The notes below the pieces were generated by a model. It saw only the letters and a list, made by a program, of their open reading frames with translations, did no database searches and was not told the origin of the DNA. Source: Phialocephala subalpina (Eukaryota; Ascomycota; Leotiomycetes; Helotiales; Mollisiaceae). From it: DNA of 64,000 bases. The stretch lies in the NCBI GenBank assembly GCA_900073065.1, contig FJOG01000066.1, forward strand, positions 104,150 to 168,149, given 5' to 3'. Every line of letters starts with the position of its first letter. The stretch's first letter is position 1. Below, piece by piece: positions 1 through 12,240 of the stretch. The position numbers and the translations under genes were made by a program.

Positions 1-85
1 ATTCGCATAGCGGTCGAGGCTATCCAACCAAACGACAAGATGTCACAATTCTCTCAATACGAGAGTGGTTGCTTGAGAGTGCGCG

Positions 86-850
86 GGGGATCTTATTCCG
101 GGGAGATTACACTCAGATTCAGCGGGTACAGTTCGTCTTACAATTCACGGCTCCCTTGATGCGACAACGGTTTTTCTTGATACTATTGAAGACAACCTTG
201 GACTTGTTCTCTGCGCTATTATACACTATAGCATGGAGTGTGACAGGCCCAATCACCATATTATTGACCACCATGGCCTTATCTTGCAAAGGACTAGGAA
301 GAAGGGAGTTCTGAAACGTCTAGGACTCTTTGCACTCCGGAAAACAGTAGAGTACGTATGCGATCTCGAACGAAACATCCGTTTGTTGGATTATAACAGC
401 TTCCCCTCGACTATGGACGCATTGGAAGGAATTGACGAGCACAGCTACCTCGAGTACATTGATATTGATTATGGAGGAGGCCTTCAAGAGAATATTAACG
501 AGCATTCCTTTCGTTCTTTCCTTACTTTTGCTGAGATATCAAACATGCAGCATGTAGGGGATGATCATTCTGATCGCGAGTCTAGAGATGATGAAAGCGA
601 GCGGAGTTCGGTTTTATAAGAGGCAACAGAGGAGCAGTCACAGTTCGAGCCTACTGGTGATGAAGACTTAAACATGTTAGAAGTTGAGGAAGAGGTTGTA
701 AATCTACCCGCAGGCTATTATGTTGACGGTGGCTCAGGTAGACCGAGGATAAGTGTAGTGCACTATCGTCAACAAGAAGCAGCAAAAGAGCAGAGATCGA
801 AAGAGTGTGGTCCGCGTATTTTCGGAGGCTTTACATTTCATATTGCTTGA
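86..850 (+). pseudogene. Unidentified decayed reading frame with one in-frame stop
   Basis: One frame is open from about 86 to the TGA at 848-850 except for a single TAA at 617-619. The predicted product is polar and acidic, with a run rich in Asp, Glu and Ser just before the stop. I do not recognise a family. The window begins inside whatever lies upstream; a second open frame covers roughly 1-176 and could be a preceding exon. The TAA could derive from CAA by C-to-T change, as RIP would do, but other origins are possible. Read here as a remnant next to the HET pseudogene that follows. Confidence 0.3.
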
Positions 851-1277
851 ACAAAGTTACTACCAAATAGACATAGAAATTTCTGATAGTGACTAACTAC
901 ATAAAGAGCAAATCAGGTGTGAGAAAGCACATAATACCCTTACTAGTAAAGGTTACTGCCTTTCACAATCTTCTCTTCGAGTTCTCGTCTACTATTCAGT
1001 ATCCTCAAAGCCAGCTGGTTCCATTACATTAGAAGACTTCCTTCTAGAGCCTATGGCTCTGGTTTATTATCACGCTTGCGGAATTTTCTGTCGATCACAA
1101 CACCGCTGACGTCTCTCAGGGAACTGTGATGAACTGGAAGTGAAGAATCTGGGGAAACTGAAGTGGGCAAAGGAAGCCGGAGAACAACTCAATCTAGAGG
1201 GAAAAATCATCTACGTCAAGCGCTTGAAACAGTAGAGCAAGTTCTGCAAGAGATTCGCATCAAGAGAAAATTGATTC

Positions 1278-3257
1278 ATGATACCCACATATAGTGGCAT
1301 ACTCATCCAGGCCAGCATTGAGAGTCGGGGAACTTCTAGCTGTGGGCCGTGCAAGTTCTTTGCGAGTGTCTCATCGCGTCTGGAAGGAGAGAGAGATGCA
1401 AACAGCGAGCTATATCGCTACATCTATGCTTTCTCAGCGCGGATTAACTTCATCAACGAATATTACGGCCATTTCATAGAACAGGATACGGTAGTTCTAG
1501 GTCTGATATACTCTCAATATGGTCTTGCAACACTCTACCGGAGAGAGGATGAGCCCTTTAGGACAACGGGTCACTTGTGTCCTCTGCAACCTGGACGAGT
1601 TGGTCCACATATCGAGGCTCGTCCAATATCTCGCGAACACTTCAACATTGCATTTGCGAGATCTTGCTTAGATGAATGCGCCATGAACCACAAGATCTGC
1701 AAGAAAGAGATAGCAAGTCACGGGCTTTCTTCGACCTTCGAGATCATCGACTGCAGAACTGATTTTGTGGTTAAGGCCCCATCCAATTGCAACTATGTAA
1801 CCCTCTCCTATGTTTGGAGAGGGATAGTGGAGGAAGGTGGCTCGAATGTTTCTGCCAGTGATCAAGATTCAATCTTTGGCCGGTGTCCAAAAGTTATCAT
1901 GCACAGTGTCGAGGTTTCAATCGTCCTGGGTTTTGAGTATCTTTGGGTCGACCGGTACTGTATTAATCAGTCGAATGCAGCAGACAAGCACACTCAAATT
2001 CGCCAAATACATTTGATCTATAGCAACAGTCAGATTACTCTCATTGCGGCAGCTAGAGATGACCGTCAATATGGACTTCCTAGCGTCAATGGTACCCTTC
2101 GGAAAGAGCAGCCACTCTTCAAAATAGATCAGCATACACTGCTGTCAACGTTACCACATCCTTCTCAGACACTATCCTACTCAAAGTGGGCAACAAGAGG
2201 ATGGACATTTCAAGAAGGCCTCCTATCTAAGAGGAGTCTGATCTTCACCTAACGACAAACTCTTTTCGAATGCAACAATAGCCACTTCGCCGAATCTCTC
2301 CACATACCGTTGGAAGCAATGGTGGGCAGCAGCACGGGAGCGTTCAGATCAGGCATTCCTCCTGGTGCTTTCGAATGGAAGACACCCAGCAGCGAGCCCG
2401 ATCTATTCATGAGTTACATCTCAGAGTTTACCAAACGTGAAATCTCCTTCCAAAATAACCGCCTAAATGCTATAGTTGGTATATTTCATGCATTTGAAAG
2501 AGCTACGATACCTGTTCATCAAATTTTGGGTATTCCTCTTGTAACGCCATCGTATTATCTGCGCCCATTCACAAGTATCTACCATAGCCTCTAACAGTGT
2601 TTACTCATGGGAATTACTTGGTCCTCCACTCGGCCAGGGACGCGGATAGTCGGATTCCCGTCTTGGTCCAGGGCTGGTTGGACTGAAAAGGTGGGTCCAA
2701 AGATGCTGAGGTCAGCCAGGCTTCCATCCCGCAAAGATGTCCAAGTTTGGGTCGAAATGGGAAAAGAGGCACCTGTGCAGCTTCCGCCTTGGAAAGATTT
2801 GCCAGACTTTTCGTCAAAACTTGATCCTAACAACAACATCATGTTGCATATAGGAACAGATACATTTATTTGTTCAACTATCTATTTCGATGAGCACAAT
2901 CCTATTCCAAGCGTGAATTACTCCGCGAAGCCTGGGCACTATCCTACTATTCCGCTAGAAGATGAAGATGACAACTTTCTATATCTTAGCTGGTTTCCGG
3001 ATGCCATATCTTCTCACTCGGATCGCTCGACGAGGACTTTTACTGCAATTGTGATTGGAGATCTGTATTCAACTCGAAGAAGTTCGGATTCGGACCATGT
3101 GGCCTTACTATACGTCGAAGAACATGAAGGTAGATATGTAGAAAAAGTCGGTTGCGGTACTGGAGAAAGTATACTGCTGCCGCACCATAGATGGACTGAT
3201 GAGTTTGAGCGGTGGATGAAAATGAATGTTGAGCGACGGAGAATCAAGTTAGGGTAG
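1278..3257 (+). pseudogene. HET-domain protein, two in-frame stops (pseudogene)
   Basis: A single frame of 660 codons runs from ATG 1278 to TAG 3255-3257, broken only by TAA at 2250-2252 and TAA at 2592-2594. It reads as a heterokaryon-incompatibility (HET) protein: LSYVW, then LWVDRYCINQ, then the RGWTFQE / RQTLFEC stretch, and finally GFPSWS-AGW near the C-terminal part. The first stop falls inside the RQTLFEC motif, where no intron is needed, so it is a real break. Both stops could be CAA codons changed at CpA to TAA, the preferred RIP context. HET proteins mediate allorecognition cell death in filamentous fungi. The intact length (about 660 aa) is normal for the family. Readthrough or an unusual intron is the alternative to pseudogenisation. 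Confidence 0.75.
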
Positions 3258-3820
3258 CATGCTCTCAAGATAGGTCTTCGCGACCACCCAATTTGACGGC
3301 TGCCTCAAAAATCCTTCATTTCAAGAACACGAACAAAGCGGCTGCTGCATCTAACTCGAACATCAACTCAGAAGTTTTATGCATGACCACCAAAGAACTG
3401 CTGGTCCACCCCGAGTCACCCACACAATGCACCTTCTCAACTCCCCTTCATAATCATATACTCAAGATTTTGCAGTAGTTTCATGACAAATATAACATAC
3501 AATACACAAGCCATCAAACAATATCCACCCGAGCCGCCAAGGTCCACAACTCCCCCGAACAAATCACGCCTCGGCTCAGTTTCCTATTTCGTCCACGCCT
3601 CCTCGGACCTCGGCCATATCCGACTTCCACCCGCAGCCATGAACCCTGGGGTACCGCGCGAGGAGCTTACAGTAGGCTCCTGTTGCCCGCACTTGCTTTG
3701 AAGCCTGGTTGTTGGTTCTCCAGAACCCACTTTCGGTTTGCCACTACCACCTTGTCGCAACGTACTTCTACCATCAATAGCCTGAACGCCGTCGACACTA
3801 GTCCCAGACAAATCTACAAC
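3258..3820. other. Intergenic stretch, upstream region of bZIP gene
   Basis: Short open frames here show no family resemblance. The stretch just before 3821 is pyrimidine-rich and probably contains the promoter and 5' leader of the bZIP gene. Nothing else seen. Confidence 0.3.
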
Positions 3821-5548
3821 ATGAACGGCTCTCATCTCTCAAACCGAATTTCGAAGCGAACGAAGAAGGGCAATCCCGGAACAGACAATGATCCCCAGCA
3901 AAGAGAGAGGAAGCGGGCGCTTGATCGAAAGGCTCAAAGGGCATCGAGAGAGAAGACGAGGAGTCATATTGCACACTTAGAGCGGATGGTGCGGGTATTG
4001 AGCGAGAGGAATGGAAGTACTGCGACGAATGAGTTGCTCGAGGAGATCTCGACACTTCATGCGGAGATTGACAGGTTGAAGAAGGTTATTGATGGCATTA
4101 AGTGTTTGATAGGTGTTGATATACCGGAGGTAGGCCTCGTGAGAAGGTAAGAATATGATATTGTGTCAGAGAGTAGTGACTGATATCTTTAGGCGCTTAT
4201 CCCACTCTTCGGATCGACAGGGAACGAGCCCAGAGAAGACGGGACATTGCATGAACGAATCTGTGTTGTGTGAAGTTCGATCACCGTCTGCTGATGCACC
4301 TGATATTCAGAATGCCGATACACAAAACTTCGGGACCTGGGCTGCTCGACGTATGAATGGAGTTGGCAATGAAGTAGCGAACGAGCTCGGCGATGATGTC
4401 GAGGAGGATGTCCATTCCAGCATCGTCCCCGTTCAACCACGGCTAATGTCTTCAACTCCAAACCTCGACAGAATGGACTTCAATGAGGGAGGTTCAAATG
4501 ATCTGACAGGCCTACTCGAAGAAGCTCTAGCTCCGACTTCCCACCTGCTCGCACGTCGAGACTCGGCTCCGAGCATTCTCAGAGCCTTGACTCCGACAGT
4601 TCCGGACTATGAACCATGCGAGGTTTGGAGAAAAGCTAACACTATCTACGCGAGGATATTCGAATTCGACAGACAGAGGATTGCCGAAACTAACCAGGTG
4701 GACTCTGGATCGCTTGTGAGAGTGGTAAAATGTGGTTGGGAATCATTATCGCTCTTGGAACGAAGCAATCCCATCTTCGAGATCTTGAGGGAAGTCGATC
4801 AGTACTTGTTTTGGGATTTGGACCCGGTAACGAAGGTTGCGAATCTGTATAAGAGCATGCGCATACTGAAGGTAAGTGTCCTCGTCTAGACAAGTGATGT
4901 GAGTTGACGGAGAACAGTATTACTTCAACGCCGGTACTCATAATTTGGAGAAGATGCCAGAGTGGCAGAGACCGGTGTAAGCAAACCTCAACTTTAGACT
5001 TCTCCATGATCTGACCGCTGCAGACCGTCACAGAAATCCAGAAGGCATCCGTTACCTATCGACTTCTTTCCCTGGTACCCACACTCCCTTCCACGCACGA
5101 TACTTTTGCTGAAACCTCTAGGCCTGCATTGCGAGACCGTCTGGTTCGACATCACAACTATTACTTTGGAACAACTGACTTCTCAGTTAGCTATCGCCAT
5201 CACTTCAAGTTCAGTTGGCCATTCGGCTTCGACGACATTTATGGATATGATCACGACAGCAAGTCTTACCAGCTCAGCCCTCTCTTCGAGCGTTACCATC
5301 GAGATGTCAGATGCTGGAGTATGGAAAAGGTTTTCTTTGAGAAGTTTCCTGAATTCGTTGGCGAGATCTCTGTTTATGAAGACGAAATCCCAGATATTCC
5401 CGCTATTTCAAGCGTACCTGCTCATCGTCTATTTCCTTCACTATATCCACAAACTGGCAAGAGCCACAACACGGCGAGTACAGGCGAAAAGCACCATAGA
5501 TTCGCAGATGACATAATGGAGCTTTTCGACGAGTGTCCACCGACATAA
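3821..5548 (+). CDS. bZIP transcription factor with DUF3425 domain (copy 1)
   Basis: Five exons (3821-4146, 4193-4871, 4918-4976, 5024-5074, 5122-5548) join in frame to 513 aa. The N-terminus has a fungal bZIP: basic region with KRALDRKAQRASREKTRSHI, then a leucine-zipper-like heptad region. The C-terminal half is the DUF3425 domain, recognised by HPLPIDFFPWPALRDRLV followed by HHNYYF and a WPF motif. It is expected to bind DNA as a dimer in the nucleus; its targets are unknown. The ATG at 3821 was chosen because it is the first that precedes the basic region without a long unrelated leader; an in-frame upstream codon near 3683 is not an ATG. The gene is convergent with the aldehyde dehydrogenase downstream. 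A paralogue with the same DUF3425 intron lies at 8593-10092. Confidence 0.88.
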
Positions 5549-5633
5549 TCTCACAACTTCGCTTGCTTCTCGGTTCTTGGAAGGGACTTCATAAAGTTAA
5601 CTACCATATCTAACCCTGAATCAATACATTCAC

Positions 5634-7399
5634 TCAAACCTTCTTCTTCAAATACAAAGACTGTGAGTTACAGAAGTGCTTCAACCCACTGCTTCCCCAC
5701 TCACTTCCGATACCACTATGCTTGTGTCCTCCAAATGGCACAATAGGCGAGACCTCGATGTGGGCGTTCACCCAAACACTTCCAGCTTCCAATTGTTTGG
5801 CGATGCGGGCTGCTTCGTCAAGGTCAGAAGACCAGACTGAGGCGCCGAGTCCCATCTTTGTGTCGTTGGCGCGCGCGATAACGTCGTCTTCGTCCGACCA
5901 TTGCATGATGGGAACGATGGGGCCTGGAGGATCTCACGTCAGCACCTTGTAAACAAGCATACCTCCACCACGCCTCATTCCCCCCACCCTGTTCCTCGTG
6001 TCAATGGGGGAATATAACTCACCAAAAGGTTCCTCCTGCACAATCTTCGAACTATCCTCCGGCCCATCGATAATAGTCGGCTGAATAAAATACCCACCAC
6101 TCTCCTTAAACGCTCCCCCAACTGCAACCTTCATCCCATTCTTCTCCACATCATCAAAGAACGCTTTCACCTTCCCATACTGCATCTCATTCTGCACAGG
6201 ACCCAAGAACACCCCATCTTCAGTTCCGTCTCCAACTTTGAGTGTCTTGGTGTATTCAACCATGGCATCTCGGAATTCGTTGTAGATGTCTTTGTGGATG
6301 TAGATACGCTTGACGCAGAGGCAGATTTGGCCGGAGTTGAGGAAGCCGAGGGTTGCGATTTTGGGGGCGACGGTGGCGATGTCGACGGATTTGCAGACGA
6401 TTGCTGGGTCGTTGCCTCCTCTGTATCCATAAGTTAGCTTTGTTTTTTATTTGCATTCAATTTTGGGCAAGAGGAGGAGGGACTTACAATTCGAGAGTAA
6501 CTCTCTTCAATGTCTTGCTTGCGCTTTCCATCACCTTCTTTCCAGTAAAAGTCGAGCCAGTAAACGAGATCTTGTCAATGCCAGGGTGAGAGGTGATCCA
6601 TGGTCCGAGATCGTCATTTCCGCTCAAGCATTGGACGACACCTGGTGGGAAAAATTGCTGTGCCAGTTCGACGAGCTTGAGGTCGCAGTATGGTGTGAAA
6701 GGTCTGTTGGCTGTCAGGGTCTTTCTTTCCACAAGCTCACATTTGTAAGGAACTTACGAAGGCTTCACGATGATGACATTTCCAGTCAGAACTGAAGGAG
6801 CGATCTTTCCACACGCGAGTTGGACGGGGAAGTTCCATGGGACGATGGCTCCGACAACGCCGAGTGGTGTGTAGCGAATGATAACTTTTCGGTCTTCGTT
6901 GTCTTCGATGACTTCTTCTGGCAGGTCCAAGTTCGCGAGCCCTTTGAGCCAGACGACAGCAGTATCAATTTCATTGCGGGCAAACATGAGCTGTATTTCC
7001 TCGTCAGCTTTTCAATTCTTACCCCCCGTCTCGTCTTCAATTGTTCGAAGGTGTACGTACCGGTTTTCCCTGCTCCATCGTCAACAATTTCGCGAACTCC
7101 TCCTGCTGCGCCTTCAACGCATCCGCAAACTTCAAGAGAGCATCTCTTCTCTCCTGAACGCTCGTCTTCGCCCATTTCTTAAACGCAACTCGTCCTGCCT
7201 CGACGGCGGTATCGAGATCCTGTTTTGTAGCAACAGGCACCGGTGGATTGGCCTTCTTAGTGGCAGGATTGATGCCATGTCTGGTCGCATCGTCGGAAGC
7301 GGGGACGAGTTTCCCGTTTATGACATTGGAGAAGGTGGTGAAGTCGAGTTTGGTGGTGCTGTTTGCGTGGTCGTTTGTGCTAGTTGCTGAAGGTGCCAT
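5634..7399 (-). CDS. NAD(P)-dependent aldehyde dehydrogenase
   Basis: Five exons on the minus strand (7399-7061, 6990-6758, 6703-6488, 6420-6023, 5923-5634) give 491 aa, the usual ALDH length. Seen in order: the PWNFP motif of the cofactor domain, the FTGSTFTGK Rossmann turn, the catalytic Glu in LELGGNDPAIV (split by an intron) and the nucleophile Cys in NSGQICL. The C-terminus has the family's PFGGHKHSGIG stretch. The enzyme oxidises an aldehyde to an acid with NAD(P)+. The ATG at 7399 follows a longer in-frame leader that lacks family resemblance. The gene diverges from the second bZIP gene and converges on the first, so either factor may regulate it; that is inference. The natural substrate cannot be read from sequence. 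Confidence 0.92.
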
Positions 7400-8592
7400 T
7401 TTGTATAGTGCTTCAAGATAGTTTTTGGTTATTTCTGGGGTCAGGGCAATAAGGGAAAGCAGAACGAGTTTTGGGGAAGTAATGATCGGGGAAGCAATGA
7501 TCGGAGAAGCCTTGGGTGAGGAGGGGCAAGGTCGGCGATAAGAGGAGGGTTTCACTTAATGTGACCGGCTTATCGTAGTACAGTGCTTGTCAGCCAGTGA
7601 GACGAAAGTTCAGCAGTTCCCCAAAGGAGGATCAAGGCGGGCCAAGACCCGACAGATGCGGAGTGACAGCGTGGATCTTGTAAGCGACCACTCGTTCTTG
7701 GCTAGGTTTCGCTGACTCGAGTGGGTTGACAGAGCAGATTCAGTCTCGTAGCACAACATCAGTTAGCTGTGGGATCTCACTGCATACTTCGCATAATCTA
7801 TTTGGTCTTCCGAGCGGCCGATTTTGACAAGAGGATTGACCAATGATAGCAGTGCAGCACTGTGTCTCAGCGCCTGAAGCGCAAGTCCTACCGTCTGAAG
7901 CACCGTTCTGCAAATTTTCAAATTGCTCATATTACCTGACAACTGTTACATCTTATCATACTCAGCCAATTTCCCTCATACAATATTGCCCAATAATGCC
8001 ACTTCTGTTGGTTGTTAAGGTCGATGGTGCCGCGGCTTTCTGCCAAGTTGGCTAGGAGGACCACAACCGAGGCCAAATGCGGGGTTGAGGTTCCCCAGAA
8101 CCCCAGGTCGATGACAGCCTCGATTTCCACGGTTAATGGCTGCGGTACCCACGAATCAACGTCCAAGCCACATCTTGAATAAATATACGAGTACGAAGCA
8201 GAGTCAGTCCGTTATGTCGGTCGTGGAGATAATTCCGCTGTTTCTGTGCTACAACGCAACGCTGGTCACGTGGGACGCGTGGGGTATTGGGTGGAATTCA
8301 TTAAATAGAAGGTATTCCGAGCGAAACTGGGAAGACCCGAGTGAATGCTTGAGCGTTTCATGGTTGAGATGCAATCCATAGACCTGTGCGAGTTTCCATG
8401 CATTTCATTTGCTGCTTGAGCTCCTGCATCAAGTTCCCACCCCACTTTCCTTTTCTCCAGCTCCTAGGCTCGCTTAAGTACCCCGCAAAGGGTCTCAACG
8501 AGTTTTCCCCAACCTTTCCTGCTATTACTTTTCATTGACACAGTCTCTTTCTGTCAGACTTTAGCGTTTGCAGATCGCTCTGGAGCCTCATC
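7400..8592. promoter_or_regulatory. Divergent intergenic region between ALDH and bZIP copy 2
   Basis: About 1.2 kb without a recognisable gene, shared by two divergently transcribed genes. A palindromic CACGTG core lies near 8267, and pyrimidine-rich tracts precede the ATG at 8593. Any shared control is inference. Confidence 0.4.
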
Positions 8593-10092
8593 ATGTCTTC
8601 GTCCTTCTCTACGAATGTCTCGAGTAAAGTATCCCGCGATGGTAGAATCAAACCAAGACGAGACTCGAACAGCAGTCAAACAGCTAAGAAACGCGAGCTT
8701 GATAGGATAGCTCAGAAGAAGAGCCGAGAGAGGACCAGGAATCGCATGCTAGAATTAGAAGAGAAATTGGAAAGATTGCAAAGCGATGACAAGCAGAAAC
8801 AAATCTCGGACTTGCTGAGAGTGGTGGACGAATTGAAACGAGAGAATGAGAGGCTGCAAGGGATCGTTGACAGAGTCAGAGGATTGGTTAGCGATTCTGG
8901 AAACTCTGGTAATATGGATCCATCATAATCTTCATACCTTGTACTAATATTTTGAAGTGAACACTGGATATGACTACCGCGGCAGTAGTCCTCCAAACCA
9001 CTCAGATGAAAACCAGCAGCAGTATCAAAATAGTCTCACGACTTCATCTTCCGGTGAAGCTCTCACCTGGTGGGACGTTGCGACAAGCAGCGAGTCTCCA
9101 GAATCGATGAATATAGAGGATAATTCACGGTCTCTTCCGCTCATCCCAGAGACACCAAGCGCAAGTCTCGACCCCGGCCTCCAACATCACTCAGTTACAA
9201 ACCAATTTCCAATGTTTGATCTCGCCTCTTTGACTGGATTAACATCATATCAATCATCCCTCACTTGTGGCACACCAGGCCAGCCTGGCATCGGTAGTTC
9301 TGTCGTCCCTGACATCGATAAATGGCACACCTCAAACAGTGCCTTCATCTTCGGGATCAACTCCGGGAAGAAAGGGAGCTTCAATCCAAGCATTACTACA
9401 TCTTTGTCAGCATATAAAGCCATTCTCTGGGGCTGCAACGAGGCTGAGGAGAAGGAGAGAAGTCACCCATTCTGGCTCGCCTTGAGGCAAGTTGACGAGA
9501 AAGTATTTGGAAACTGGACTTCCAAGGCTCAGAAAATTGCTATAATGTTCGTCTCACACAGGATGCTCTTGGTAAATTACTTCCACTAAGTAGAGGAATA
9601 CGACTGATATAAAACAGTACCAGACGAATCCATGCAAGGAGACGCTGGAGAGAGTGCCGACATTCTTGAGACCTCGGCCAAGTCAAGAAACAATTCAGCA
9701 TCCGGCTGTTATCGACTTTCTCATCTGGTCCGTTACTTGATCACTTGTCGGTTTCCATCTCATTCACTGACATTCATCATAGGCCTGGACTTCGCGACCG
9801 CCTTGTATTTAGCCACAAACACTACACATCAACAGGAGACTTCTCCGCCGCCTTTTGCCAGTATCTGCACTTCCACTGGCCGTTCTCCGATGATGAGATC
9901 TTGATCTTCGACCGAGAAACTAAAGCACACAAGCTAAACCCTCTGTTTGAGAAGTATTCGTTCGATCTCAAGAACTGGACGATGGATGAGGGTTTCTTCG
10001 AGAAGTTTGTCGAGATGAAATATGATATCCCGGCTACAAAGTGCGAGAATGGGCTGGAGAAGTTGTTCGATTACATGCCCATGACTGCATGA
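8593..10092 (+). CDS. bZIP transcription factor with DUF3425 domain (copy 2)
   Basis: Four exons (8593-8908, 8958-9571, 9618-9727, 9783-10092) join to 449 aa. The bZIP basic region reads KKRELDRIAQKKSRERTRNR and is followed by a zipper with Leu at heptad spacing. The C-terminal DUF3425 domain contains HPAVIDFLIWPGLRDRLV and HFHWPF. The intron between Trp and Pro of the W-P-x-LRDRL motif sits at the same position and phase as in the gene at 3821-5548, so the two are paralogues. Overall divergence is high outside the two domains, arguing for an old duplication. Nuclear DNA-binding regulator by family; its target is not known. Confidence 0.88.
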
Positions 10093-10281
10093 GATGATTC
10101 TATGGGATCTAACGACGACACGATCTCCCCCCGGAGACTGCTCTCCAGTCTAGTTGCAGAAGTCCGTTCCGTCGTGGGACTCGCTGCTCGATTCTCAGCT
10201 GTCATGTGCCGTGACCAATGTACCAAATTTCAACTCATGCTCCTCTTTGACTGTCTTCATTGCTCAGTTCTGAGTCCCGGA

Positions 10282-10965
10282 TCAAAGTCTCGCCCTCTTA
10301 GTCTTCTCTACCCTCGGCCTCCTCGCCTCAAACAACAACACGACTCCCTCAATCCTACAATCCACCTCCTCAAAATTCTCCCTCAGCGCATCCTCGAACA
10401 CCTTCCTACTATCCAACTCATTCCCAAATAATCCCTTCTTGTTGTACAAACTCATTAAATACCGCCCAAACGCATTATGCTCCACCCCCTGTCCCAAAAC
10501 CGTAGTCCCAAATAAAACTCCCTTCTCACTCAAAACACCCCTCAAATTCGCAAACAGCTTCACCTTTCTCTCCGGCGGCCCAGGCATGCAATGCAACAAA
10601 TAACACAAACTCACACTATCAAACCTCTCCCCCTCCTCAATCGGCAGCGGCTCCAATGCGTCGTGCAACAGCGTTTTCGCCTTCCCACCAATCCTTCGAT
10701 TCGCAGCATCCAACGAGTTTCGATTCAGATCCAAGAGCGTGATAGAATGTGACGCGGTGAGAGGGGCGTGAGCGAGGTAATACCCGGTACCGACGCCGAC
10801 GTCGAGATGTTTTTTGCTGATGTTTTTGTTGAAGAATGGGACGAGGATCGTGCCGGTAGGACAGCGCCAGGCGTAGAGGTTGGAGATGAAGAGGACCCAG
10901 AAGTCGTAGATGAGGAGGACGAGGCTGGAGTAGATTGCTGCTCCGGGGGCGGAGTCTTGGGCCAT
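10282..10965 (-). CDS. Class I SAM-dependent methyltransferase
   Basis: Single-exon gene of 227 aa. The SAM-binding motif I is LDVGVGTGYYL at about residue 55, followed by an acidic end of beta-2 (TLLDLN) and the FDSVSLCYLLHCMPG stretch that matches motif II/post-motif II of small fungal type-11/12 methyltransferases. A hydrophobic segment near the N-terminus (about residues 12-30) could be a membrane-peripheral helix. Small enzymes of this sort often decorate secondary metabolites, but the acceptor is unknown here. It is head-to-head with a truncated GNAT gene about 0.86 kb away and 13 kb from the PKS, so cluster membership is uncertain. Confidence 0.85.
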   Translation of the reverse strand: MAQDSAPGAAIYSSLVLLIYDFWVLFISNLYAWRCPTGTILVPFFNKNISKKHLDVGVGTGYYLAHAPLTASHSITLLDLNRNSLDAANRRIGGKAKTLLHDALEPLPIEEGERFDSVSLCYLLHCMPGPPERKVKLFANLRGVLSEKGVLFGTTVLGQGVEHNAFGRYLMSLYNKKGLFGNELDSRKVFEDALRENFEEVDCRIEGVVLLFEARRPRVEKTKRARL

Positions 10966-11826
10966 GATTTTGAGGGAGTGTTGTTCCTGGATGGAGAGAG
11001 GTGTTGGGATGAGGAAAGTGACGCTGGAATTGATGGAGAATGGAAGTTTGAATGTATTGTCTGGTGTACGAAGTAAGGGGGGTGGGAATGAGCGGTGCTA
11101 CCCGACACTTTGAACCCCGAGATTTCCTGTTTGGGAATGTTTTAAGTCGATGCTTGGGGACGTGCCTGCTTTATATAAAATTTGCAGATTGCAACCTGTT
11201 CCTCGCGGTGCGGCGCGATTTTTTTAGGTTCTTACGAGATGACCATTCATAGCGCCGTCATGCTCGGACCGCCTCGCGAATCGACCATGGAACTCGCCTC
11301 CTTGGCCATGGATTCTTCTGTCTTTCTCAAATTAATATTTGAAAATTCTCCATTATCTAACTGATGGCTATAAAACCATCTCCTAATCATCCGAAGGAAT
11401 TATAATGTCCCCGACTTACGGAAGTTGCATCATCACCCATTTCACCATTTTCCGTACTTAAGATAGTAGGCGAGCCCCTTAAATCGTGGTGGGGATAGGG
11501 TCCGTCTTTAATAAGTCTTTTGCAATTATTACGAGCACACCAATGTTGCTTTAGTAGATCCGATATTCTCTGTACTCAGGTTGAAGGTCCTGCAGAACAT
11601 GTTATATTAGTATAGAAAAAGGATCCAAAGTGCGAAAGCAACTATTTCATTGGCCGAGCTTACGAGCAAGAGCTGGGTAAGCTCGGCAACGCGACTTCAT
11701 CGCACCACATCTCATCGCCTTCTCTTTGAAAAGTACCTTCGTACCTGCTACCTTTCATACAGCAAGAAGAACTCCAAATTCCAAGTAACTCGTCTCACCG
11801 TCTCCACCGCTGCGGCCACCCTCGCC

Positions 11827-12240
11827 ATGGACCCCCTCCTCAGCTCCTCCTACTCAATCATCCCAGCCGAAGAAGCTGACATCCTTTCCCTAGCATCAAT
11901 CCTTACCCTCTCCCACAGTACTGAAGCAACAATGCCCTTCTTCTTTCCCGACTGGCCTCGAATCGACACAATCCTCCCCTACATGACAGCTCGACTCGCG
12001 GGTAAATTCGCCGAACCGCATTCCACGTTCTACAAAGCAGTCGACGATACTTCAGGTGAGATCTTGGGATTGGTGTGTGTGACGCTGGAAACTGGAGAAG
12101 AGGTGGTGGACAGAAAGATGACCAATCCTGGAGCGTATCATTTGTATTTGAAGTGGGTATATGAGGATGTGGAGAAGTATGATGTGGATTTGAATGCACA
12201 GGGAGAGCCATACCGGGGATTTGGAATTTATAGAACCTGA
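11827..12240 (+). pseudogene. N-terminal half of a GNAT-like acetyltransferase
   Basis: From ATG 11827 (MDPLLSSSYSIIPAEEADI) the frame runs 137 aa to TGA 12238-12240. The start resembles fungal GNAT proteins that begin with a short strand, an AEE-D motif and a PFFFPDWP-like segment. The acetyl-CoA loop (Q/R-x-x-G-x-G/A) expected in the second half is absent before the stop, and I find no splice that restores it downstream. It is therefore probably a truncated remnant, or a short protein whose family I have misjudged. An in-frame extension upstream of 11827 to 11650 is open but lacks an ATG. Confidence 0.4.
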
